Source: Planctomycetaceae bacterium (GTDB lineage Bacteria > Planctomycetota > Planctomycetia > Pirellulales > Pirellulaceae). From it: a stretch of 8,487 bases of DNA. Positions 1 to 5,777 of the stretch are shown in pieces. A program made the translations under genes and the position numbers. Positions within the stretch are counted from its first letter, which is position 1; every line of letters starts with the position of its first letter. The DNA is taken from assembly GCA_007133715.1 (NCBI GenBank), contig SLMF01000270.1, positions 1 to 8,487 of the forward strand, read 5' to 3'. Under the pieces are notes generated by a model. It ran no database searches, was not told the DNA's origin, and was given only the letters and a program-made list of their open reading frames with translations.

Positions 1-1
1 T

Positions 2-115
2 GCGTGAAACGCCCCCTGGGCAAGCCGGGCCACCCAAGAGAAACAAGGGGAGCGGGCGGAGGTAGCGAAGAGCGTGAATCCTCCCCCGGGCAAGCCGGGG
101 GCATCCGGGAGAATC
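2..115. repeat. Two imperfect direct repeats, each with a GC-rich hairpin
   Basis: Two similar segments begin at 2 and 72, a period of 70 bases. Both open with GCGTGAA, share the identical 12-base core GGGCAAGCCGGG (18-29 and 88-99), and end in a similar purine-rich AGAGAA/GGAGAA stretch. In the second copy the core lies in a perfect hairpin: CCCCCGG (83-89) pairs with CCGGGGG (95-101) around the loop GCAAG. The first copy has a weaker version with a G-U pair. The spacing between the hairpins is unrelated sequence. No T-run follows on either strand, so these do not look like standard intrinsic terminators. They resemble short interspersed intergenic repeats, but the family cannot be named from one locus. 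Confidence 0.6.
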
Positions 116-181
116 GAGTTAGGTAACGTCAATTGTGATTTGCGGCACTAGGCTGCCGCGAATCCGCCGCGTCCCACCGCT

Positions 182-430
182 TCAATCGAACTGGATTTTG
201 GCCAGATAGATACTGTTCTTCCCTTCGTGGCTGGGGTAGTGGTTCATTCACAGCCGCCCCTCGTGGTACACGAGTCCGGGGTAGCTGGTATCGCCGCCGG
301 AGGGCAGCCGCAGGCATTCGGTGAACTGGCCGGTTTCCGGATCGAGCCAGCCAGGGAACGGCGACTTGCCCCCGTTTGCCATTGCGGGAGAAGCGGTTAT
401 TTCCGGGGGGTGTTCGCACAGCCAATTCAA
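182..430 (-). pseudogene. Sialidase-family (BNR-repeat-like) gene relic, C-terminal part only
   Basis: The minus strand encodes a stretch with GWLDPETGQFTECLRLPSGG, then DTSYPGLVYHEGRL, then a TGA codon (248-250). The same frame continues past it as MNHYPSHEGKNSIYLAKIQF and Asp to a second TGA (182-184). Planctomycete sialidase-family proteins, as I recall them, end in a tail of the form SGGDTSYPGLV-x-H-x-G-x-LW-x-x-YY-x-SHEGK-x-SIYLAK. The TGA therefore sits where the conserved Trp (TGG) belongs. Only about 75-80 residues are recognisable. The frame stays open to about 430, but the part before the GWLDPETG segment is not recognisable, and no further domain is seen upstream in any minus frame. 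The Tyr-Tyr pair of the tail is also changed to His-Tyr. TGA is the stop of the four neighbouring complete genes that end in it, so recoding is unlikely. This is a truncated, inactivated remnant of an exported glycan-hydrolase-like gene. Confidence 0.72.
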
Positions 431-487
431 GTCACCTGTCGCAGGGACAATGGCGGCCGAATCCAGGGGGCGAGGGGCTTGCGTGGC

Positions 488-515
488 GGGCTCGGAGCCG
501 GGAGCCCACGGTTTT
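488..515 (+). terminator. Hairpin followed by a short T-run (possible terminator)
   Basis: GGGCTC (488-493) pairs perfectly with GAGCCC (502-507) around an 8-base loop, and GGTTTT follows at 510-515. On the plus strand this has the form of a weak intrinsic terminator, although no intact plus-strand gene is seen upstream within the window. It could equally be another intergenic hairpin repeat. The rest of the gene-free stretch 431-686 shows nothing recognisable apart from the promoter-like sequence at 528-557. Confidence 0.25.
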
Positions 516-527
516 CGGAGGTTGGTC

Positions 528-557
528 TTGACCCGAAGCGCGCGATGGCCCTAGTAT
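528..557 (+). promoter_or_regulatory. Possible sigma-70-type promoter for the glycosyltransferase/AsmA pair
   Basis: TTGACC (528-533) matches the -35 consensus at 5 of 6 positions. It is followed after 18 bases by TAGTAT (552-557), 4 of 6 for the -10. Transcription would start near 565, leaving a leader of about 120 bases before the start chosen at 687. The match is to the general bacterial consensus; planctomycete promoters are poorly defined, so this is a weak call. Confidence 0.28.
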
Positions 558-686
558 CCCGCGTTGTTTCTGCGCGAGCGGTGCGCCTCGATTCCCTCGC
601 GTTGTCGAATTTCTTGAGGAGTGGTGCGGGCAGTGGGCGGGCGCGGGACCGGTGCCCGCGAACGGATGGCCAAAGGCGATCGAGCA

Positions 687-2000
687 ATGATGCCGACGGG
701 ACACGGGAAACGACTGCTGGCGTTACTGGTAATCGCGCTGGCAGTACGCTTGGGGGCGGCCGTCTGGTGGCAGCAGCGGTTGCCTCCCGACCTGCGGTTT
801 GGATTCCCGGACAGCGAGAGCTACTGGCATTTGGCCGGTTGCGTGGCCCGGGGCGAGCCGTATGCGATGAATCCGGATCGGCAGGTGTTTCGCATGCCGG
901 GCTACCCGCTGTCACTGGCTCCTCTCTTCATGTTTACAAAAAACCCCCCTGTGTTGGCGGCGCGTCTCCTTGGAGCGGTGTGGGGCACGCTGGCGGTGGC
1001 CGGCGTCGGGCTGCTGGCCGGGCGACTGTTTGGCGGCCGGGCGGGTTGGTTGGCGGCCGTCGCGGCGTTGCTGTATCCGGGCGGGATTGCGATGAGTGTC
1101 TTTGTGCTTTCGGAAGCCGTTTTCGCCCCTCTGATGGTGTGGCAATTGGTCCTCTGGGTGCTGGCTTGGAAAGCCATTGATCCGCGGCGGCAGTTTCTGC
1201 TGGGGCTGGCAGCGGGCCTGACCGGGGGGGCGGCGACCTTGGTGCGGGCCAGTTGGCTGCTGTTTACCCCCTTCGCCTGTGGAACCATGGGGCTGCAGCG
1301 AGGCGAGCGGTCGCGGGCGATTCGGCTGACCGTCGCCCTGCTCGTGGGCTTGACCTCGGCGATGCTTCCCTGGTGGGTCCGCAACTGGCGGGTGACGGGC
1401 GCGTTCGTGCCTACCACTCTTCAGGTGGGAGAGAGTTTGTATGACGGTTGGGGCCCGCAGGCGACAGGTGGCAGCGACATGCGGTTTGTGGACGAGTTTC
1501 GCCAACGCTTGCAGGCGGAGGAGGCGGGCGTGCCGCGTGAGCGATTGGAGGGGACTTTCGAGACGCGACTCGATCGGCGGATGCGGGATGCGGCGGTTGC
1601 TTGGGCGGCCGAAAATCCGTGGCAAGCACTGCGATTGGCGGGCGTCAAGTTGTGGCGGATCTGGAGTGTCTGGCCGAACGAACCGTCGCTGGCTCATTGG
1701 CGGTTCGGATTGGTGGTCCTGGTCAGCTATACGCCCTTGCTGATTCTGGGTCTGTGGGGCTCCTGGCGTTTCGCTGTACGCGGTTGGCCGTATGGGGTGT
1801 GCTTGCTGCCGGCGATCTACTTCAGCGTGCTGCACATGGTGTTTGTCGGTTCGATCCGTTACCGCCAGCCGCCGATGTTGGCGTTGATCGTCTTGGCTGC
1901 GGGAGTCGTGGCTGGTTGGTGGCAGGGAGTGGAGCGGAGGCGGGGGCAGAGAAATGCGGCCAATTGCCGGGCAGAGCCAGCCGTGGGGGGGGATACCTGA
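687..2000 (+). CDS. GT-C/GT39-type integral membrane glycosyltransferase
   Basis: This is a 437-residue multi-pass protein of the dolichyl-phosphate-mannose mannosyltransferase/ArnT-like (GT39, PMT_2) type. Such enzymes transfer a sugar from a polyprenyl-phosphate carrier on the outer side of the cytoplasmic membrane. The sequence shows a first membrane helix (about 9-28) followed by a loop with the DxE-type acidic motif DSE (Asp42, Glu44), then RMPGYPLSLA (69-78). Hydrophobic segments lie near 89-112, 119-136, 138-161, 170-200 and 213-231. PWWVRN (228-233) is followed by G-x-FVP, a family hallmark. An extracytoplasmic segment spans about 235-335, and three more helices follow, the last preceded by RYRQPP (391-396). 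The start at 687 is chosen for AAAGG at 672-676 and for placing the basic residues just before helix 1. In-frame alternatives are ATG 666 and GTG 621. Its TGA overlaps the next ATG. Substrate and acceptor cannot be read from the sequence. Confidence 0.85.
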   Translation: MMPTGHGKRLLALLVIALAVRLGAAVWWQQRLPPDLRFGFPDSESYWHLAGCVARGEPYAMNPDRQVFRMPGYPLSLAPLFMFTKNPPVLAARLLGAVWGTLAVAGVGLLAGRLFGGRAGWLAAVAALLYPGGIAMSVFVLSEAVFAPLMVWQLVLWVLAWKAIDPRRQFLLGLAAGLTGGAATLVRASWLLFTPFACGTMGLQRGERSRAIRLTVALLVGLTSAMLPWWVRNWRVTGAFVPTTLQVGESLYDGWGPQATGGSDMRFVDEFRQRLQAEEAGVPRERLEGTFETRLDRRMRDAAVAWAAENPWQALRLAGVKLWRIWSVWPNEPSLAHWRFGLVVLVSYTPLLILGLWGSWRFAVRGWPYGVCLLPAIYFSVLHMVFVGSIRYRQPPMLALIVLAAGVVAGWWQGVERRRGQRNAANCRAEPAVGGDT

Positions 2001-2002
2001 TG
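1985..2002 (+). promoter_or_regulatory. Translational coupling site (G8 tract and TGATG overlap)
   Basis: The glycosyltransferase stop TGA (1998-2000) shares its last base with the ATG (2000-2002) of the AsmA-like gene. A run of eight G (1985-1992) followed by A sits 7 bases upstream of the ATG, where a Shine-Dalgarno sequence would be. The arrangement implies coupled translation and decides the start of the downstream gene, whose frame is otherwise open much further upstream. Confidence 0.7.
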
Positions 2003-5000
2003 GCTGCCACGGGTGTGAGTTCTTACGCGCGGAGTCATCGGTTTCTCCGCCGGGTGTTGGTAACGCTGGTATTGCTGGTGCTGGGGGCGCTGGCCAGTTG
2101 GCCGTTTGCTCAGGAGCGGCTGGGTGCGGAGATCCGGCGCGAGCTGGAGCGGCGATTATCGGATCATTATCCGGGTTTCGAGGTGGTGGTTCGTGAAGCC
2201 CGTCTGGTTGAGGGTCGGGGTCTGGAGATTCGAGGGGTCTCGTTGCGTCGCCGTCCGGAGCGGGAACCGCGGGTGGCGATCGACGAGATCTTGGTGACGA
2301 ATTCGCTGTCGTTAGAGATGTTATTGCGGGGCGAATGGCCGGAGACCGAGCGGTTGTTGCTGCGGGGTTTGCGGGTGTGGGGTCGGCAGGATGCCGCGGG
2401 GAACTGGGATTTTGAGGGACTTTGGCCGCTGCCTCGATTTGGCGAGCGTCCGCCGCCGATCCAGGTGCGTGAAGCCCGCCTGCAGCTGACAGCGAATTCG
2501 GAGGTCGCTTGGGAAGTGCGTGACGTGTCTTTGGATCTGGAGCCGCAGTTTCCACCGGACGGGGCTTCCGTCCGGGGCGGGTTCGAGCCGCGGGGATGGC
2601 TGGTTCGGGGTCGCGCGACCGGGGACGCGTTTACGAAGCTGCAGTTTTCGGCCCAAGTACCGCTGGACGGCGGACGCTGGTCGCTGGCCGGGGCGGTGTC
2701 CGCGCTGCGTCTGGAGCCGGCGTCGTATGCCGCGTTGCCGGAAACCTGGCGGGGTTGGGGGGAAGCGATCGATTCGCTGCACGGGCGAGCCCACTTGGAT
2801 TTTCAAGCGACGGGTGAAGGGTTGGCACTGCAAGGGTGGGATTGGACCGTGCAGGGAAGGCTCGAGGACGGTCTGATCGTCGATTCCCGCCTGCCGCATC
2901 GGCTGTACGATGTGACCGCCCGCTTCGATTGGAACGGGGAGCGGCTGAGTGTCGAGCGATTTTTTGCTCGCAACGGTCAGCTGGAAATACGGGGCGCCTT
3001 CGAGCAGCGGGGCTGGGGCTCGGACCCGCCGAGGCTGCTGCGTTTGCACGCCCGCCACTTGGAGTTGAACCGCCGGTTCATCGAGTTTTTGCCCGAGCAG
3101 TACCGGGGGACTTGGCGAAAGTTCTTTCCCGCCGGTCGGGTCGATGTCCAGCTGCGATTGGCCTTTGATGGCCAGCAGTGGGACCCGACGGTGCGGATCG
3201 AATGCAACGATCTGTCGTTTGTGTACCATCGTTTTCCATACCGCCTGGAGCGGGCGCATGGGGTGATCACCTACCAGCGTGATCTCCTGGCGGTGCATTT
3301 GCAGGCCACGGCGGGCGGCCAGCGGGTCACGATCAGCGGGCGGCTGCGTCATCCGGGCGAGCGGGCCACCGGTTGGGTCGAGATCGCCTGTCCCCGGCCG
3401 ATCCCGTTGGACGACAAGCTGCTGGATGCCGTGGCGGTGTCGGACCCGAGTGCGCGGGCGGTCGTGCATGCGTTGAACCCGGGCGGCACCCTGGCAGTCT
3501 CGGGGCGGTTCGAGTGGCGGGAATCCCAGCGGCCAACCCGGCACTCGGTACGTATCGATCTGCACAACTGTACGATGCAATACGACCGCTTTCCGTATCC
3601 CCTGGCCATGATCCATGGCACGCTGTACTGGGACAATCAGGGCTGGCGATTCCAACAATTGTCCGGGCGGAACGACAGCGGCTATATCGAGTGCGAGGGA
3701 CATTGGACCGTGGCGGACGACGGCAGCAACGAGCTGGTCCTGGATTTCGTGGCTGCCGACATTCCGCTGGAGGAGCAATTGCGGCAGGCCTTGAACCCGG
3801 CTGCCCAGCAGGTCTGGACGACTTTGCAACCGCACGGCGCCCTGGATCATTTGAACGTGCGGCTGCGGTATACTTCGGCCCAGCAGGAGTTGTCCGTGTT
3901 TGTGCGAGCCCAGAAGTGGAAGAAGCGGCCTTACGACGAAGGCCGCAGCATCAGCGTGCGACCCCGCTGGTTTCCCTACCGGCTGGACGATGTGACGGGC
4001 GTGGTGACCTATCGTGATGGGCAGATCCAACTCGAAGGATTATCCGCTCGTCATGATCAGACATCGATCCAATTGGATGGCGTATGCCAGACGGCCCCGG
4101 GTGACGGATGGACGGTCGAGTTATCGCAGGTGGTGGCGGAAGGGCTGCGTTTCAATCCCGAGTTGCTGGCCGCGTTGCCGGACGGATTGGGCCCGGCCAT
4201 CGGAGGTTTGAATCTGCGTGGCGATCTCAGTCTGCAAGGTGCGCTGACTTTCCGCGGCGTGGAAGGACCGTCCCCCACTCGGGCCTGGTGGGATTTCGCC
4301 TTGGATATCGAAGGTGGCAGTCTGGACCGGGGCATCCTCCTGGAGAATATCCACGGCGATATCCGCCTGGTCGGGCAGAGTCGGGGCGGCCAGTTCTTCA
4401 GTCGGGGCGAATTGAACATCGATTCGCTGGTCACCCACGATTTGCAACTGACTCAAATCCGCGGTCCGTTCCTGATCGAACCCGATCGCGTGCGGCTGGG
4501 GATCGAGGCCGAGCGGGAGGTGGCGGCCGGTGCGCCCCGCTCGATCGTGGGTCGCGTGATCGGTGGCCAACTGGCGGCCGATGCGGTGGTCTACTTCCAG
4601 GGCGATGTGCCCTTCCGCCTGCGGGCCAGTTTGGAACGGGGCGATCTGCAGTTGCTGGCCCAGGAACTCGAATTGCAAAATCAAGGGGTTCGCGGGCAAG
4701 CCAATGCGCTCGTGCATCTGACCGGAACGGGCCAGGGCCGACATACCTGGCGCGGCGACGGACTGGTCCGGTTGTACGAAGCCGATATCTACCAAGTCCC
4801 CTTCATGCTGGCCCTGCTAAAACTACTGAGCATTCGACAGCCCGATCGGACCGCGTTCACCAGCGGCGATATCGACTTCCGCTTGGAAGGCGAGCATCTC
4901 TATTTCGATCAACTGAACTTCCACGGCGATGCGATCAGTCTGAAGGGGCACGGGGAGATGAGCTTGGACCGGCAGATCAATCTCCAGTTTTACACGCTGG

Positions 5001-5212
5001 TTGGCCGTCGCGACTGGGACCATCCCTTGGTGGGGACACTCCTTCAGCAGGCCGCTCAGCAGCTGCTCTTAATTCATGCCACGGGGCCCTTGGATGACCC
5101 CTACTTGACCCGAGAACCGCTGCCGATGCTCAAGGAGACGCTCGAGCAGTTGTTCCCGGAAGTGAGCGTTCGAGAACAGACGAGCTGGCGGCCGGATCAC
5201 TGGTTCCGCTGA
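2000..5212 (+). CDS. Large AsmA-like membrane-anchored periplasmic protein
   Basis: This 1070-residue protein has one N-terminal membrane anchor (about 19-37, after several Arg) and then a long beta-rich periplasmic part. The overall form fits the AsmA/TamB/YhdP group, in which long beta-groove proteins are implicated in phospholipid transport between membranes and outer-membrane assembly. Four related units are visible: SRLPHRL (from about 296), HRFPYRL (410), DRFPYPL (529) and RWFPYRL (656). In each, the motif leads into V/H-x-G-x-V/L-x-Y and about 40 residues later ends near a Gly-rich beta turn. The period is about 115-127 residues. Residues about 905-1003 resemble the AsmA C-terminal domain: GDGLVRLYEADIYQVP, an LLKLL helix, then F-x-x-GDIDF-x-LEGEHLYFD and GHGEMSLD. 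The ATG at 2000 overlaps the upstream stop, so expression is probably coupled to the glycosyltransferase. The family assignment is good, but the cargo is unknown. Confidence 0.82.
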   Translation: MAATGVSSYARSHRFLRRVLVTLVLLVLGALASWPFAQERLGAEIRRELERRLSDHYPGFEVVVREARLVEGRGLEIRGVSLRRRPEREPRVAIDEILVTNSLSLEMLLRGEWPETERLLLRGLRVWGRQDAAGNWDFEGLWPLPRFGERPPPIQVREARLQLTANSEVAWEVRDVSLDLEPQFPPDGASVRGGFEPRGWLVRGRATGDAFTKLQFSAQVPLDGGRWSLAGAVSALRLEPASYAALPETWRGWGEAIDSLHGRAHLDFQATGEGLALQGWDWTVQGRLEDGLIVDSRLPHRLYDVTARFDWNGERLSVERFFARNGQLEIRGAFEQRGWGSDPPRLLRLHARHLELNRRFIEFLPEQYRGTWRKFFPAGRVDVQLRLAFDGQQWDPTVRIECNDLSFVYHRFPYRLERAHGVITYQRDLLAVHLQATAGGQRVTISGRLRHPGERATGWVEIACPRPIPLDDKLLDAVAVSDPSARAVVHALNPGGTLAVSGRFEWRESQRPTRHSVRIDLHNCTMQYDRFPYPLAMIHGTLYWDNQGWRFQQLSGRNDSGYIECEGHWTVADDGSNELVLDFVAADIPLEEQLRQALNPAAQQVWTTLQPHGALDHLNVRLRYTSAQQELSVFVRAQKWKKRPYDEGRSISVRPRWFPYRLDDVTGVVTYRDGQIQLEGLSARHDQTSIQLDGVCQTAPGDGWTVELSQVVAEGLRFNPELLAALPDGLGPAIGGLNLRGDLSLQGALTFRGVEGPSPTRAWWDFALDIEGGSLDRGILLENIHGDIRLVGQSRGGQFFSRGELNIDSLVTHDLQLTQIRGPFLIEPDRVRLGIEAEREVAAGAPRSIVGRVIGGQLAADAVVYFQGDVPFRLRASLERGDLQLLAQELELQNQGVRGQANALVHLTGTGQGRHTWRGDGLVRLYEADIYQVPFMLALLKLLSIRQPDRTAFTSGDIDFRLEGEHLYFDQLNFHGDAISLKGHGEMSLDRQINLQFYTLVGRRDWDHPLVGTLLQQAAQQLLLIHATGPLDDPYLTREPLPMLKETLEQLFPEVSVREQTSWRPDHWFR

Positions 5213-5286
5213 AAGGGAGCGGGGGCTTGCGAAATTCGGGGGGCTCTTCAGGTTCCCGCGCCGGGCGGTCAGTTTACGCATCATCT

Positions 5287-5305
5287 GACGGGTGGGATTC
5301 CCGTC
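5287..5305. other. Small hairpin downstream of the AsmA-like gene
   Basis: GACGGG (5287-5292) pairs with CCCGTC (5300-5305) around a 7-base loop, about 75 bases after the AsmA-like stop. A second small stem, TACGG/CCGTA, lies near 5349-5366. Neither is followed by a T-run. Apart from these and the ribosome binding site of the next gene, the 185-base gap 5213-5397 shows nothing recognisable. Confidence 0.25.
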
Positions 5306-5384
5306 CTGCGTGGGGTAGACAATCGCGTGGCGGGAAGTCCACAATAAGGGATGCTCGTTACGGACAAGCACCGTAGGCTTGGAC

Positions 5385-5390
5385 AGGGGG
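5385..5390 (+). promoter_or_regulatory. Ribosome binding site of the small gene
   Basis: AGGGGG lies 7 bases before the ATG at 5398. The spacing is good and the match to the Shine-Dalgarno consensus is fair. It is part of the reason for accepting the short reading frame that follows. Confidence 0.45.
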
Positions 5391-5397
5391 ACGACGG

Positions 5398-5613
5398 ATG
5401 ATCTGGACGCGCGGTCGTGACCATTTCGTGGTAGGCGGCTGTGCCCGAGCGCGGAAGGCGTTGAAGGCGGAGGTCCGTCGGCAGGTGGAGGCGGAGTTTG
5501 CCGAATTGTGGAACGCTTCCGGATGCGTGTGGCGGTGGTTCTTGCGTCACAGGATCCGGGCGGAGGTCGCGCGTCGAGTGAAAGCGAATGCCCCCACAGA
5601 CGCGTTGTACTGA
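5398..5613 (+). CDS. Small charged protein of unknown function
   Basis: I do not recognise this 71-residue protein. It begins MIWTRGRDHFVVGGCARARK, followed by a long helix-prone, strongly charged stretch (about 16-40, rich in Arg, Glu, Ala and Lys). A Trp-rich patch follows (WNASGCVWRWF, about 40-50), then a second basic helical stretch (RHRIRAEVARRVKA). There is no signal peptide or clear membrane helix, and the two Cys (15 and 45) form no metal-binding pattern. Support for it being real comes from the purine-rich ribosome binding site, high GC at third positions as in the neighbours, and a clean TGA end. It could be a small nucleic-acid- or protein-binding factor, but that is a guess from charge alone. 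It stands 185 bases after the AsmA-like gene and 164 bases before the deacetylase. Confidence 0.6.
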   Translation: MIWTRGRDHFVVGGCARARKALKAEVRRQVEAEFAELWNASGCVWRWFLRHRIRAEVARRVKANAPTDALY

Positions 5614-5706
5614 CCCAACTCGCCTGGGACGGTTCCGTCTGTTTCGCGGGATGGGGTGGGAAACCGTGCGGACGTGTTTCCTTTCCCGGCGGGCGGGCTG
5701 GGACCA

Positions 5707-5735
5707 ATGCCATTTCGTGCCGCTTATGTTATAAA
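5707..5735 (+). promoter_or_regulatory. Possible promoter of the deacetylase gene
   Basis: TATAAA (5730-5735, 5 of 6 for the -10) stands out as an AT-rich patch in very GC-rich DNA. ATGCCA (5707-5712, 4 of 6 for the -35) lies 17 bases before it. A start near 5742 would leave a leader of about 35 bases before the ATG at 5778. Consensus resemblance only. Confidence 0.3.
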
Positions 5736-5777
5736 ACACCGCGAGGCGCACGAACGGTTTTTTCACAAGCGGGCGGA

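Noticed and set aside
1..115. CRISPR-like array from the two repeats at the window start
   Set aside because: Only two imperfect copies are present, the conserved core is only 12 bases, and the period of 70 with a hairpin fits an intergenic repeat better. No cas genes are nearby.
248..250. TGA read as Trp (recoding) in the sialidase relic
   Set aside because: TGA is the terminating codon of four nearby plus-strand genes and Trp is encoded by TGG throughout. The missing upstream part of the gene also points to decay.
227..1180. Plus-strand open frame of 317 codons across the relic and the start of the glycosyltransferase
   Set aside because: Its composition is Gly/Arg/Ala-rich without domains, and it overlaps the glycosyltransferase in another frame.
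1601..1999. Upstream extension of the AsmA-like reading frame
   Set aside because: This part lies in a different frame within the glycosyltransferase gene. The ATG at 2000, with the stop overlap and a membrane anchor right after it, is the credible start.
912..2555. Long minus-strand open frame (547 codons) opposite the glycosyltransferase and the start of the AsmA-like gene
   Set aside because: The product is low-complexity (rich in Pro, Ala, Arg, His and Gln) and matches no fold. It mirrors the third-position GC bias of the genes on the other strand.
2321..4030. Long minus-strand open frame (569 codons) opposite the AsmA-like gene
   Set aside because: The Gln/Pro/Arg-rich product has no motifs, and the opposite strand encodes a recognisable repeat protein.
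5508..5777. N-terminal extension of the deacetylase by 90 codons
   Set aside because: It overlaps the small gene, resembles no deacetylase N-terminus, and family similarity starts about 12 residues after the ATG at 5778.
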